A stretch of 64,000 bases of DNA from Lutjanus erythropterus (GCA_020091685.1 CM034603.1:10708683-10772682); one strand, 5' to 3'; shown: positions 11,455 to 23,450, counted from the stretch's first letter. Translations and numbers: made by a program. Notes: a model not told the origin generated them from the sequence alone.

Positions 11455-11592
11455 TACTACATGGCGCTGGCTTAGAAATGGAGTGGGTCCCCTGGCACTG
11501 TACAGTTGCTGCCCACTGCTCCTAACACTGGGAATGGGTTAAATGCAGAGAATGAATTTCCCTATGGAGATCAATAAATAAGAACTTCACTT
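11455..11592 (+). repeat. Dispersed teleost repeat with polyA-like end
   Basis: The stretch around 'ggcactgtacagttgctgcc', 'cactgctcct' and 'gggttaaatgcagagaatga' followed by 'atcaataaataagaactt' is a widespread teleost repeat that I remember as a retroposon 3' end. Boundaries approximate. Confidence 0.5.
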
Positions 11593-11671
11593 CTTTCCAG
11601 AAAAGTAAGAAATGAAAAGTTAAGCATAACGAACATAAGAATACTTGCTTCACAAGACACTAATATTGACT

Positions 11672-12152
11672 CACTCAGCAAAAATATAATGCAAAACTTT
11701 TGTTATTGCTCCCATTTATAAGCACAGAAAAGGTTTGTTTCTCTCAAATTGTGTTCAAAAATTTGTTAAGGGATAAAGATACCTTTTTTTCCCTCAGGAG
11801 GACAAAGTCAAGATCTGCCCTACTCTGACTCTGATTGATTAGTATTCGATCCTTCGTTGGTTGGGTTGGTTAGGTTTGCAAATGAAGAGTGATGGGTTAG
11901 GATTAGGGTAAGCCAATCAGAGGCAGCGTAGGGTGGTCATGACTTTGCCCTCCTGGGAAACAGTTGGTAAAACTGGAATCTGTAGCCCTATGTGAAATAG
12001 CGATAGTTTAGTTCCTAATAAATGTCCTTTTTGTAAACACAATTATGAGAAAAAAATTTTTTTGTGCACACAAAAAGTCTTGGATCCTTTACATCAACTC
12101 ATGAAAAATGAGAGAAAAAACAAGTGTTACATTTATATTTTTGTTGAGTATA
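11672..12152. mobile_element. Long inverted-repeat DNA transposon, copy B (short)
   Basis: Left end 'tcactcagcaaaaatataat', right end 'tttatatttttgttgagtat'. The inner inverted arms are well kept: 'ctcaggaggacaaagtca' with 'ctgactctgattgatta', against 'aagccaatcagaggcag' with 'gactttgccctcctggga'. About 480 bases, essentially all terminal and inner arms, so it could fold into a hairpin. Confidence 0.7.
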
Positions 12153-13976
12153 ATTTTAACTTAGTGTAACGTGAGGGTTCGATGTGTGGTGGCTGGATCA
12201 CTCTTGTTAAGAATAAACAGCAGGATGGAGACTTTATTGTTCTCCACACTTCAGCAGCTTAACAGCAACAACACTTCCTGGTTACACTTCCTCATTATGG
12301 GTCACATGTGTCTTAACTAACCACTGAGAAGCTAGAAGGACTTAGACTGATGTAAATGTGTGTGAGAATTACAAATGGTTTTTACTGATTTTAACAATTC
12401 TGCTGTGAATATTTTGACATGTAAATGTAAATAAACAGGCTATGATAACGGTGTACTATAAATACACACAAATGTGTAAATAGTTAACTGTACAAACATT
12501 GTAAACGTATTTTTTGGCAAATTATTAAAATAAGTGAATTAACTTGTAAAACTTACCATGACACTTTCCATGTTTTTAGCCATGCTAGTACCAAGCATGT
12601 GAGGCAATGAGGAGAACAGGAGTTTGTTGAAAAAGATAGGGTTTTTATTTACCCAAAAGATACAAAACAATATAAATCAAGAACTTCATACCTAGGCCTA
12701 TAAAAGAGATCAACAAAATATAACTATACTCAAAATAACAGCAACAAAACAGGGTATTAACTGAACAAACTGACCCAACAAAATGAAACATGAGGGAACA
12801 TATATACTGGTTTGGCCAAACCAGCTAACACAAAAGGGGGAAACAAAATGGATATCTACTAAAACTAATGCAAAGTAAAAACTAACTAAACCCCAAATCC
12901 CCCTCTGACATGGCTGGAGATGGTACGGCCTGATGAGCTGGCCACAGGATTTAACAGGTTCCACCCCTTGACCACACCTTTTGCCTCTCCAGGATGATAC
13001 CGCCCCAACAGCATGGTAACTCAAAAGAAGACAAAGTGAAATAATTAATATAGCAGAACATTATTAATTTTAACCTTACAGTGTGAAAATGTGCGCACCC
13101 CATTTAAACAGTGTAAAGCTAAAGGAAAATAAGGAAATTATAAATCAACTAAACTGTAGTGTGGACCTGAATTGTTTGGGGTGTGGTTGACTGCAAATTA
13201 AATGAACCTGTGTACTGAACAAAAGAAGTGAGGTGAGTGTGTGCACAGTTTTACCCTTTAACTGTCCCTTTGTGTGGCCTTGGCCATCACACTGCTACTG
13301 CAACTTTATCTGCTAAACATCAGTTTGTAGCCTCCACTCCACGTGTCACGTTATTCTGACTGTGTTGGCATGCTGATAGTAGCATTTAGCTCAAAGCACT
13401 ACACTGTGTAGAGCCTCACAGAACTGCTAGCTAGCATTGCTGTAGATAAATTGATTGTAAATTGATGTGCATAGCTGCTGCAAAGAGGAGAAAGAACTAG
13501 AAAATAGAACATCCACATGCTAAAGAGCAAAAGAGCTCTTATGATAAGTAAGTCTCGAATTTAAGAACTAGCTTGAGTTAAAAAAAAAAAAGCTTTCATT
13601 ACTATTGATCTGAGGCTTGCATCTGTCTCCACTATTGTTGTCATTTGTTAGCAAAGATCCTTGGAATTAGTTGTTCTGGCAACGAGTTTAAATACGGCAC
13701 CACACAGACTTTAAAACAAGAAGAAAGAAATCAATGACTTTTTTGTAATACTTGACATTTTATGATAAATACTGATCCATTTCAAAAAGACCATACAGAT
13801 TATCAACACCACTGAGTGCTTATCTTGGCTGTAGTTTTGGTGTGTGATAAAATTTGTGCCTTGTCCTCCCATGCAAGCATCCACACTTTGTTCTCAGATC
13901 CAATGTCTAACACATCTTTCTGCTATTTCTACTGCTTTTAGTCTGTACCAAGCCTTGACCTGTAAACACAAACTAG

Positions 13977-13981
<5 letters not shown>

Positions 13982-14009
<28 letters not shown>
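13982..14009. repeat. (CA)n array
   Basis: CA dinucleotides in intron 1; a minus-strand frame across it reads as a Val-Cys run and is not a gene. Confidence 0.9.
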
Positions 14010-14014
<5 letters not shown>

Positions 14015-15228
14015 GGCACATAAACACACATTCTGTCACTCAAAGGTATCAACACGTTTGCCTCCCTCTCTTTCTGCCTGGTTGTGTACTGGAGGAGAGC
14101 TGGTGTCCAAAGCCTCTCTCCATGGCTGTTTGTTCCACTTCCCAGCAGGCAGATGGAGGTAACGGGTGTCAGGCTCATCCACCAAACCACAGAGGAGAGA
14201 CAGAAAAGAGAGATGACAGAGGGAGAATGCATGTGAATGTTCAGCTTGTACGATGGAGGAGGAAATCAGCAGAAGAGGGTAAATCAAAGAAGACTGAAGC
14301 TTGCTTTACGTGCTTCTTTAGAGAAAGATGAGCTGGACTTGGCTTTACACAATAGGCTTCTGCATATATCTATAGCTGGAGTGAACTTGGCTCCACTGCT
14401 TTAACTCTCAGGCAGTTTTTTTCCCCTCTAATGCTGTATTGCAGTCACATCCCTGAACAGTATTTACTTCACAGTGTGGATCTGTGATGGCTCGCCGCTG
14501 CACAGACCAGCAGTCTCCATGTGCTGAACTCAAAACTGCACCAACGACCTGCAGAGATGTTGGGGTCTGCAAGCAGAGAGAAAACATGAGAATTTTTCAC
14601 ACCGTTGGTGGGAAAACACCACGACTGTAATGTTGTTGGACATGCTGCATGTGTAATTATTGTTTTGAAACTTACCTATTGAACCAAAAAAAAAAGGTAC
14701 TAGGCAGGTACTACCAGAACTATCTGCAGTGACCACAGGTATTACTGTAAGAGACTAAGTAGCTAAATCAATGTCTTGAAGGATATAGCCATATTTTATA
14801 TCTGTCCCTCAACAAATCCCATGAAAACACACAGGCAAAAAATTTATCTTACTAAAAAGTATTGTTTGTGTACCCAAAGCCTGATATTTATTTTGCCTCT
14901 GTGTGACTGAGCTCCATTTTTGCTCAAAAACTATGAAAAGCCACACTGTTGCACTGGGTGAAATGTTGTCATTACACGGGCACTGGAGTTTATTTTGAGT
15001 CGGTACTAAATACCTTGTATACTCACTAGAACCTCACCAAATGTGGATTAGCTGAAATCTTAGCTGAAAATAGTCCCCAATAAATGCACTGTTTACTTTC
15101 TGCTTTCTGAAAAGGGCAGTGCCCTGCTGTTTTTGGAAATTACACTCAACTGCCGGTTTACTAGCTAAAAATAATACAGTCATTTACAACAGCCCTGCAA
15201 TGAATTCTGGAAGAGATCATGTAATGGG

Positions 15229-15230
<2 letters not shown>

Positions 15231-15261
<31 letters not shown>
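15231..15261. repeat. (GT)n array
   Basis: Uninterrupted GT dinucleotides in intron 1. Confidence 0.9.
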
Positions 15262-15264
<3 letters not shown>

Positions 15265-15394
15265 GGGCTGTAGTTTGTCCGCTGCTAATCTTGCGTACTA
15301 CTCATACTATCAGCCTAATATTTTTCATACACTTTTATGACTGTATGCTCAAGGATCTCTTGTGGTTATTGTAATTCAGTTTTCAGAAAAACTT

Positions 15395-15640
15395 TGACCT
15401 AGAGCTGCAACAGTTAGTCAATCAATAAATTAGTTGTCAACAATTAAATTAATTGCCAACTCTTTTGATAATTGATTAACTGTTTTGAGTCATTATTTAA
15501 GAAAAAAACGTCCAACGTCTCTGATTTCAGCTTCTTAAATTTGAATATTTGCTGGTTTCTCCACTCCTGTTTGTCACTAAACTGAATATCTTTGGGTTGT
15601 GGACAAAACAATTTTCTGACATTTGTTTCATTATTAAGTT
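15395..15640. mobile_element. hAT-type non-autonomous fragment
   Basis: Begins 'agagctgcaacagttagtca' with several 'gattaatt/aattaatt' blocks, then 'tttcagcttcttaaatttga', 'tggtttctccactcctg' and 'tttgggttgtggacaaaac'. The same landmarks recur at 39055-39345. The end motif is typical of teleost hAT-derived MITEs. Confidence 0.5.
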
Positions 15641-15738
15641 TATGCAGTTAGGTGAACCCATGATGCTTGATTAAAATACCATTATACTGGTCCATGCAAC
15701 TTAAAGAAAACTGAGACTTTGTAAATCTCAGCTGGTTG

Positions 15739-15788
15739 CATCTGGCAGTTGTGGTGACATTACAGTAGGTGCTTCACCATCTGTTGCC
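15739..15788 (+). repeat. Half of an inverted repeat pair with 35022-35071
   Basis: Fifty bases match the reverse complement of 35022-35071 with five mismatches by hand alignment (landmark 'acagtaggtgcttcaccat'). The family is unknown to me; the pair flanks exon 2. Confidence 0.7.
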
Positions 15789-17254
15789 TGGCAGTAATCA
15801 TCAGTAACTTATTGATAACTCTGGAGGATGTATGTTGTGGTGCTGTCGAGCTGTATTGTGTTATATGACGTGTTTCGATCTTTTTGTCAAACCCATTTAT
15901 GTGATTTGGCTGAAAAACAGAAACACTCATTGTAATGCACTACAGTCCAGCACATCCAGCAGAAATCAACATTGGCGTTCACTTGGATTAATGCTTCTGG
16001 GTACCCGGTGAATTTAGCTTTTTGTCTTTTAGCCTCCAGAAACTCCTGAGTAAAATATCTGACTAGTTAGGTGCTAAATGTTCCACTTTGCTCAACAGAA
16101 CAGTGGGTTTTCAGAGCCTTTTCACTGAAAACAGCATGGCCTTGCCAAAGAGATTTCAGCCAGCTGGAGCAAATATTTGAAAAACACCTGGGACAGCTCC
16201 TTAATGGGCCACGGTCGTGACACATTTATAAAATCTAACACCATTAACAACACCCAAATATTGTCTGGTTAGGACTTGATAAATGCTCTTTAATTAAATT
16301 AGCACCAAAAGCACTTCAGAATTATGTGTGAGAGGAGGACAAAACTGTGTATGGCTCAGCAGTGTTGTCTCAATTTTTATGGTTTAAATGTCATTTAATT
16401 TAATTAAGTTTAATTTAGTTATAAATATGATTTTTTCCTTTATACTTTCTACTACTTTCTCACCCAGACGTGCTCCGACAAATTGAAATTTGGCACTAAT
16501 GAATTTAACAGGAACTGCTAATTGGTACCAACATAATTCTGGCGATACCTTAAAAGTACCACTATTGGTACAAACCCCGGCTGCGATCACATTCTGGCCT
16601 CTGTCGTGGCTCAGAAATAGACCTTAATAGAATAGTTTTGACTCATTTTAAACTGGAACATTTTCATTTAGTTCTATACCTGATATTTTATGGTCCACTA
16701 AAGTTAGGCACGATACGAGATGAATAAATCCATGCAATTTTGAGAGCACCTCATGGGGTTCTCTTGTAAAAGACTGAGATCCAGATGTCATTACAAAATC
16801 GACTCACTTAATTCTGAACCAATTTTCATGAAATTTAATTTTGTTGTATACAAAAACTAAGCAGTTCATTATCATTAAAATAAACTTATGAACCCTGGGA
16901 AGTCTGTGATGATATTTTTATGTTCTTGTGTATTTATCTGATAATGAACTAATTACACTAGTTACACAAATTGCTCAACATGCAACTTTTAGCAACCAAG
17001 TTGAATTTTATCTACTGTGACATTTAAATCATAAAAGTTTAAGACTGAACAGAATAAGGATAAAGTATAAAAACTTTTTTAAGAGGAAACTTTTGTTTTA
17101 TTAAAGAAGTAAGGAGAAAGCTCGAGACAGCTTGATATTGTCTGTCCTTTTCTGACCAAAACAATATAACATTTATATGGAATGCATCTCTAAGTGCATG
17201 TCTGGCAAGAAATAGCACAACCTTGTTATGCAAGTATTTATTGAAAGTTCAACC

Positions 17255-17905
17255 TTGCTTCTGTTCCCTTTTTCTTTACCTTTATCTCCCTCCCTCTCTT
17301 CGTTTTTCACTTCCATCGCTCTTAATTTCTTTCCAATTTTCAATCTATTTCATTCATTCCTCTCTATTACCACCCCTCATTCCCTGCTTCTTCCACCCCT
17401 GACCTTACTTCCCCTGAGCATCGCTCTTCCTGTTCTTTTTAATTTTCGTCTCTTTCATTCTGGACTTCACCTCCGCCTCCGCTTCTCCCACCTCCATCCT
17501 CTCCCTCACACTGATTTGCTTAACCTCATACAATTTCATCACCTTTTCCCTTCTCTTTTCCCTCTCTCCTTTGTCTCACTTTGTCTCACCTTCTTTTCCT
17601 TCCTAATATGCTTTTCTAATATTCCAATGAGATGTATTTCTTTTATTCTTCTCCTCTTTATTATTCATCCTAATCTACTAATTCTGCTGCTTTCATTTTT
17701 ACTTTCTTTGCTGTATCCCTCTCTCATTACACTTTGCCTCCTTATTGTTTCTGTTCTTTTATCCCTTCCTCATCACTGCACGATCTTCTCTTACAATTTC
17801 CACGTCACTACTTCCTCTGACTCTACTCATTATTCTGTCACTATCCTCCTTCCTCCTCATCTTTCTTCTCCTTCTCTTCATTCCCTTCATCTTTCCTCTT
17901 CAAAC
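17255..17905 (+). repeat. Pyrimidine-rich tract (C/T)
   Basis: About 650 bases almost free of G on the plus strand, made of ctt, ccct and ttcc runs. It produces a 277-codon plus-strand frame of Ser/Leu/Phe/Pro/His without any domain. It could form triplex DNA and lies upstream of the repeat that abuts exon 2. Confidence 0.85.
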
Positions 17906-17916
17906 TGGTTGTGGCA

Positions 17917-18106
17917 GATGGTTTCCCACCATAGAGTCTGGTTCTTGCCAAAGTTCCTGCCTGTTAAAAGGAAGTTTTTCCTCGCCACTGTTGCCTTAGT
18001 GCTCGCTCATGGTGGAAGCTGTTGGGTCTCTGTAAATAATATTATAAAAAGTATGATCTAGACCTGCTCTATGTGAAAAATGCCCTGAGATAACTCCTGA
18101 TTATAT
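17917..18106 (+). repeat. Dispersed teleost repeat abutting exon 2
   Basis: Contains the widely repeated teleost landmarks 'ctgttaaaaggaagtttttcc', 'gctcatggtggaagctgttg', 'gggtctctgtaaataatatt' and 'tagacctgctctatgtgaa', then 'ccctgagataactcctg'. Its recognisable part reaches to about 20 bases before the exon 2 acceptor at 18126. Probably the end of a retroposon; I do not name the family. Confidence 0.6.
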
Positions 18107-18126
18107 GACTTCTTTCTCTCTGGCAG

Positions 18127-18232
18127 GGGTGTCGTCCGTGTGGACGTGAACCTGCAGGACGTGGACATTGACCAGTGCTCCACCAGCGGCTGGTTTGCTG
18201 GGACTCACCGCTGTAATCTCACCAGTATGGAA
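18127..18232 (+). CDS. gpr158: gpr158 exon 2: end of Cache domain, start of stalk
   Basis: Completes codon 283 (R) and encodes residues 284-318 (begins GVVRVDVNL, ends NLTSME). D289 in VDVNL aligns with D307 of human GPR158, which contacts the glycine amine; with the exon 1 residues this keeps the known pocket side chains. The motif VDIDQCSTSGWFAGTHRC carries two stalk cysteines and matches the human VDIDQC...GWF.GTH.C pattern. An N-glycosylation sequon NLT lies at N313. The acceptor is tttctctctggcag|G and the donor is GAA|gtgagt, phase 0. A read-through frame extends into intron 2 but is not part of the protein. Confidence 0.93.
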
Positions 18233-18735
18233 GTGAGTCTGCTCTACAATGTGCTTGTCTTCATCATAACCAGCAATGACAGAAAATGCTCTCATTTCAC
18301 TTCACTTGTCTGGGTTGTCATTCTGGTGTGCTGTAAATGAAGTAAACCCTTTTCATTGTTACATTCAATTGTTTGTTCAGCCATACACCCTTCAGTCTGT
18401 TCATTATTTCCTCAAAAATAAGACGCTGTGATCAAAACATAGGTGCATCAAGCAAAAAAACAAAATCCTAACAAAACTGTGTGACATATGTGAGAAAAGA
18501 CCTGAAAGAGGCATTTGACAAGAGCTTTTCCTGTCAAACATTAGTGTTGTTCACCATTTCCTCTCACAACCATGTTCCTTATCAGAGTGTCTTTGACCTC
18601 ACTGTAAGGCTTTCTGGTTGAGAGCATCAGCTAATTGACCAAAACTGAAAGAGTAAAGTTGTCCGTTCGCTCTGCTGCAGTGTGTGAAACATAATATCTG
18701 TGGAACCCTCTGGTCTATAGCCAGGCAGCGGATGC

Positions 18736-18929
18736 TTTAAAGGACCAGTGTGTTTGATTTAGTGGAATCTAGTGGTGAAGTTTTAGACTGCAACCAACTG
18801 AATACCACTCGCCTCCCCCTCCCCCGCCAAGCACGAAGAAGCAACTACAGTGGCTGTTTGAATATTATATTCCATTCCTGGCATATTGTGCTAATAAATC
18901 CTCCTAAATCTTACACAGTGGACCTTTAA
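18736..18929. mobile_element. MITE with TTAA flanks, short copy
   Basis: Terminal inverted repeats tttaaaggaccagtgtg / cacagtggacctttaa, with 'aatctagtggtgaag' and 'aaccaactgaataccac' inside: a common teleost element. TTAA on both sides suggests a piggyBac-type target. Another, longer copy is at 38419-38847. Confidence 0.75.
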
Positions 18930-19491
18930 GAAGAACTTGATGCAGCGTTGGATGTGGGCCTCCGGTCATTTGAAAGCAGCTCACTGGCGCATGAAGCCGT
19001 TTTCCGTGCTGGCATGCATCCACATTGTGTGGCCCACAGAGCAAGCACACTTCCTGCTTGCCCAGTGGCTAATTTCTGGTTCAGCCCCCTGCTAAGTTCA
19101 GTAGGAATAAAATTAATTAAACATCTTCTAGATTTTTCAAATTGGAAGAAATTAATATGGAAACAAGTCATTTCACGTATCCCCCATTTTACAGCTGCTT
19201 CTTTCACAATGTAAGCCAATGGGAAAAGTCTTTTTGGCCACTGTGTCACTACATTGGTTTGACCATGATGTCAAATTGCCTTAAAGCATGATGCTCTTTC
19301 TAGGGGTTGGGCTGTACTTTGGGTAGTGCTTTGAGCTAACTGCTAATGTTTTCTGTGAAAACCAGCTGAGTTTAGCGAATTAGCATGCTAGCATTTGCTA
19401 TTGAGCACTAAATACCAAATAAAGTTTAATCTGATGGTAATGTCATTATTGACTTTATGGCAAAGTTAGATGAAAAGTTAAGCAATCACTT

Positions 19492-20006
19492 ATAGGAGAA
19501 AACTGTGATATATTTACTATAATAAATCCTAAAATGACCATGATGTATCAGTGGAGATTAAGGACATATCCGAAATTGAAATATTCACTTCTTTGACAAT
19601 TAAGCTAGCATGTCAGCATGCTCTCCTTTCAGATTTCTATTCTGGGCAGCAATAACTGTTTTTGTTTGTCTGTTTCATGTTGATTAGAGTTCAAATTAAT
19701 GCTGAAGCTTTGTTTTCAGGTTTAGCTTTACATTGACAGACAACTGACAGTTATAAAGAGCTGATCAACTTACAGTGATGGACTCATTCTTGTTTGTTAT
19801 TGTCAGGTTATTTTTTCCTGCAGTGTTCCTGCAGCCTACCTGAGCTAGAGAGGAGGGGGTGGGAGGAAATAACTCGCTTTAACCATAGACTGTATATTAA
19901 ATAGGATTTCAACCCATTTAATATACCATCTATAGCTCCAAGTCACTATTTGGACTGCTGTACTCATTTTTTCACATGCGAAATTGCTTAATATTGCTCC
20001 TTTAAG
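19492..20006. mobile_element. Repeat sharing ends with the element at 27503-28318
   Basis: Shares 'atatatttac', 'aataaatcctaaaatgacca', 'tttacattgacagaca', 'ctgacagttataaa', 'gcagtgttcctgcagcct' and the right end 'atattgctcctttaa' with the copy at 27503-28318. The left terminus is weaker here. Confidence 0.6.
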
Positions 20007-20039
20007 TCACTACAATTCATCCTGAGGGGAATATGAATG

Positions 20040-20455
20040 TCTGAACCGTGTCACAAGAGGAAAAGTACAGGGATCACCAAAGTCATTAGGATTCATCATC
20101 TGGAAACCACACTGCTCGTACAACGTTTTGTGCCAACAAAGTGCTAGGTAGATGTTGAGTTATATTACTGGAAATTGGAATATCCTTGAATGTCTGTACC
20201 AAATTTCATTGCAATTATCAAATATTTGTTGAGACATTTCACTTAAAAAAAACAAACAAATACATCAGCATCTTGAGGAAACATCAGGGGATCACTTTAT
20301 CTTCTGGGGTTCATGAGTGCCCACACAAAATTTCATGTCAAACCATTCAATAGTTGATATGGAAGATATTTCAGCCTGGACAAAAGAGGTGGATTGACTG
20401 ACAGACTAACAATGCTATTCACAGAGCCACAACGCTAGCATGGCTAAAAACGTCA
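20040..20455 (-). repeat. Dispersed repeat ('caaatttcat...tggctaaaa' family)
   Basis: Contains 'gtaccaaatttcattgcaat', 'caaaatttcatgtcaaacca', 'gagatatttcag'-type motifs and 'gctagcatggctaaaaac'. Related pieces are at 21795-22025 with 23451-23525, and, inverted, around 37930-38410. Strand is nominal. Confidence 0.55.
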
Positions 20456-21148
20456 CACGAGGATTGTTCTCATCATTGCATAGTTAAAAAAAAAAAGCCC
20501 AGACAGTAATCCGGTGTCTGTGGACTTCAGTGAGCGTGCAGCAGGGTCCTTGTCTGTAGTGATGAGGGTTGACGATGGTGACACGTGTGTGTAAGTGTCC
20601 ATGGTATAGTGTTTTTACCTGAGTGACCACTGTGATGGAACAGGCAGCAGCCATACATCATGTCTGTATCTGTTAGAGCCTCTGTGTGTTTGTGCATGTG
20701 CGTGAGTGTGTGTGTGTGTGTGTGTGCTTTCGCCTGTGCGCACGTCCGCTGCCTTGCTCATGTCAGTGCCAATGCGTTAGTTTTATGTGATGTATTGCAG
20801 GAAGCCTCTCTGACTCCAGCAGGGGAGAGGAGCTGCTCAGGCTTGCATGGCATGTCGCTGGCCATATGATGTATAATAAATGCAGTGTAATGGATTGCAG
20901 CAAGACGTGGTGAATAATTGACCATGCTCTTTGTCTTTGTGCCCCCCCCGACTCTCTCTCAGCCTGTCATGGGGGGGCTACAGAGGAGACACGGGAGGTC
21001 TCCATGTTCGTCTTGATCTGTTGCTGTGTTTCCTCTGCGTTGTTCCATCTTTATAAGCAACTCTCTCGTGACTGCTGTCTGCTTAAATCTGAATGGCGCT
21101 GATAATAGTACTGTATTTCTTCTGTTCAGATCTGTGTTGGCTGCAGAT

Positions 21149-21149
<1 letters not shown>

Positions 21150-21196
<47 letters not shown>
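21150..21196. repeat. (TG)n array
   Basis: About 23 uninterrupted TG units in intron 2. A shorter TG array lies at 20705-20726. Confidence 0.95.
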
Positions 21197-21197
<1 letters not shown>

Positions 21198-22025
21198 ATT
21201 GTGTGCGGAGTCTTTCTATTATCATCACAGTAGTGGGCAGAGGCAGCCTTTTAGTTACCAAGGACATTCCAGTCTGTCCATCCAAGACCACTTTCATGGA
21301 AATGCTTTGACTTATCCAAGGTGTCCCCTGTATTGGTGTCTCTATCTACATCCATGTGTGCTGTCAATGCAGATGTTTGCTTTTCTCATATTCTGTAAAT
21401 GGACTAACCCTGAACATGAAACATTAAAAGAGGACATTTTCAGAGGATCATTACAGAGCTTACCACTCATCACTCTCCTCTTTTCCTTGGGAAACACCAT
21501 ATTTGGCCAAGCGGCAGTGAATGATTCAGTGCCATCTTGAATCAACAGTGTTATTTGTCTCTCCCTGTTTCATGTGAAGGAATGTTGGAAGAAGAAATGA
21601 AGACTTTGAAAACAGCATAGACTCAAAACGATAAATTATACACATTCATTACCCATGTTTTGTCGGAGGGGAAAAGTATTGACCATGAAATCTATTTCTA
21701 ACAATGTCATTAATCTCGTCCTTCTGTGGATGATTTAATTTTGTAATGAAATAAACAATAGAAATGGATGTTTCTTGCAGAATGAATACAGACATATTGC
21801 ATCTGTCCAATGTATGTGTAAACAAAGGAGGGGGAGTACCTAAACATCTGGACCAGGTTTCATGGCAATCCATCCAACAGTTGTCAAGGCTTTTTACTCA
21901 AAAACAAAAATGTCAATCTCATGGTTGTGCTAAATATGAAGTCACAGGATCACCAAAGTCATTTGGCTTCATTCTCTGGGGACCATGAATTTCTGCACCC
22001 AATTTGGTGGCATTCTATAGAAACC

Positions 22026-23450
22026 AGGGACGTCATGATACCAGAAATTTGATATTGAATACCATCCGTGCATCCATCCATTGTTCATATCCTTGACAGG
22101 TCGCAGGGAGAGCTGGAGCCTATCCCAGGTGACACTGGGTGAGAGGTGGGGAAACACCCTGGACAGGTCACCAGTTCATCACAGTCAATATTGAATACCA
22201 ATACTAGTGAAATTCTTAAAATTTGTCAATACCTAATTCAATAAACAAAAACAAAGCCTGGATATCTTTATTCAAATGCATAATATGTAAATTATGCCAC
22301 TGGGGGTCTCTCACATTACAACAATAACAAAAGACGTAGTTTGATGACATCGTGGAGTTGTTGTCTTCATTTTTAGTCCACTGTCCATTGCTGATGAAAA
22401 TCTGACATGACTCAGGCAGAAATCACACTCATGAATGGGAAAATATTCAAGTTCTATACAGGTCAGAGTCGCCCCGATCTGCACCTGTCATTAACTGCAC
22501 ACAGACAGTCACTCACTGGTCACACGCTTGTTCTCAACAGGCGCAGTGCTTGTACTCCTGCAGCTGCCAATGTGTTTCCATAGCGACGACGAGCCTAGCT
22601 TGCGGCAACCAAAAGCTAATACTTTGTGAAACTTTTTACAAGCAGCAAAGCTACTGACAATGTTATTGTCACAGTCCAAAATAGTACAAAACGTTCAACT
22701 TGGCACTGGCTATTTTTAATATTGTGTCATCCATTTTAGCTATAAACTAGTCTACATCACCACCAGATGAAAGACTTGTGTCCAATTGTTTGGCAGGATA
22801 TGGAGTCAGACTGTTTTGTAGGCTTTCACAATAACATCCTGCCAGCTGACTAGGCTTGATATTACTGTATTAGCTGATTTAAATGGTAAAAGTGTTGCAT
22901 TATCATTTTCATTTCTAATTTCTCCAGAAAAAAAAAATATTATGGTAATGTATGTGTTATATTATTGTTCAAACCTGCTGCCTGACAGCGATTAGTGTAT
23001 TTCTACCCGTGCCCGCACCTGTGAATTTATATAAATATGTTTTTTATCCATAACACAGCAGTTTTGCAAATCACCCATTGCAGGCATGTTACTTTGAGTC
23101 ATGTGTGCTGACCTCCTTCCTCACTCTCTGATGTGTGCAATGTATCCCATGTTTTCCCAGAAGTTAATAGCAACTAGCTGGAATAAATTACATATTTCTC
23201 TAGATCTGAACATTGTTGAAACATCTGGATAATTGATGTGATTTAATGTGATTTAAATGATTTAGACATTCTGAAGTGAAAAGGTTCCATATTATTGGTT
23301 TAAAACACTATAATATTATATTTTGATGACAGATGAAGTGAATGTTAAGCAGTCAGGACAGTAGTCTAGTACTACAAGCTATGGTTACATATGTTAGCCT
23401 AAACACAGCAGCCTTTAGCGTTCAAAGTATTGGTTTTTGTGACATCCCTA
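22026..23450. mobile_element. DNA transposon remnant inserted in an older repeat
   Basis: Ends agggacgtcatgata and ...tgacatcccta are inverted. The flanks on both sides belong to one older repeat ('gtggcattctatagaaacc' and 'gtggagacacttcactttga'), showing insertion. It carries a nested retroposon at 22064-22187 and a core (about 22560-22920) that recurs at 62180-62470. No transposase frame is evident. Confidence 0.6.
22064..22187 (-). mobile_element. Short retroposon with 12-bp target duplication
   Basis: The insertion is bracketed by exact copies of atattgaatacc (22052-22063 and 22188-22199). Read on the minus strand it ends in GGAT-type units after 'tgggataggctccagct', the form of a teleost LINE 3' end, 5'-truncated. 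A direct relative fragment is at 58543-58600. Confidence 0.75.

Larger units (their letters stand above)
5280..18126 (+). other. gpr158 intron 1 (12.8 kb)
   Basis: GT-AG intron (gtgaga...ctctggcag). Contents: two copies of a long inverted-repeat transposon (5369-7408, 11672-12152), a GA array, a TG array, a 42-bp minisatellite, a minus-strand exon-like block (about 8860-9290), CA and GT arrays, an old hAT-type fragment (15395-15640), and a pyrimidine tract plus dispersed repeat abutting exon 2. The stretches 7410-7790, 9340-11450, 12160-13970, 14010-15230, 15800-17240 show nothing I can assign, apart from A/T runs and weak traces of old repeats around 12600-13075 and 16010-16130. Confidence 0.8.

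Noticed and set aside
17228-18061. 277-codon plus-strand frame
   Set aside because: Produced by the pyrimidine-rich tract (no G, hence few stops) plus a dispersed repeat; composition is Ser/Leu/Phe/Pro/His with no domain.
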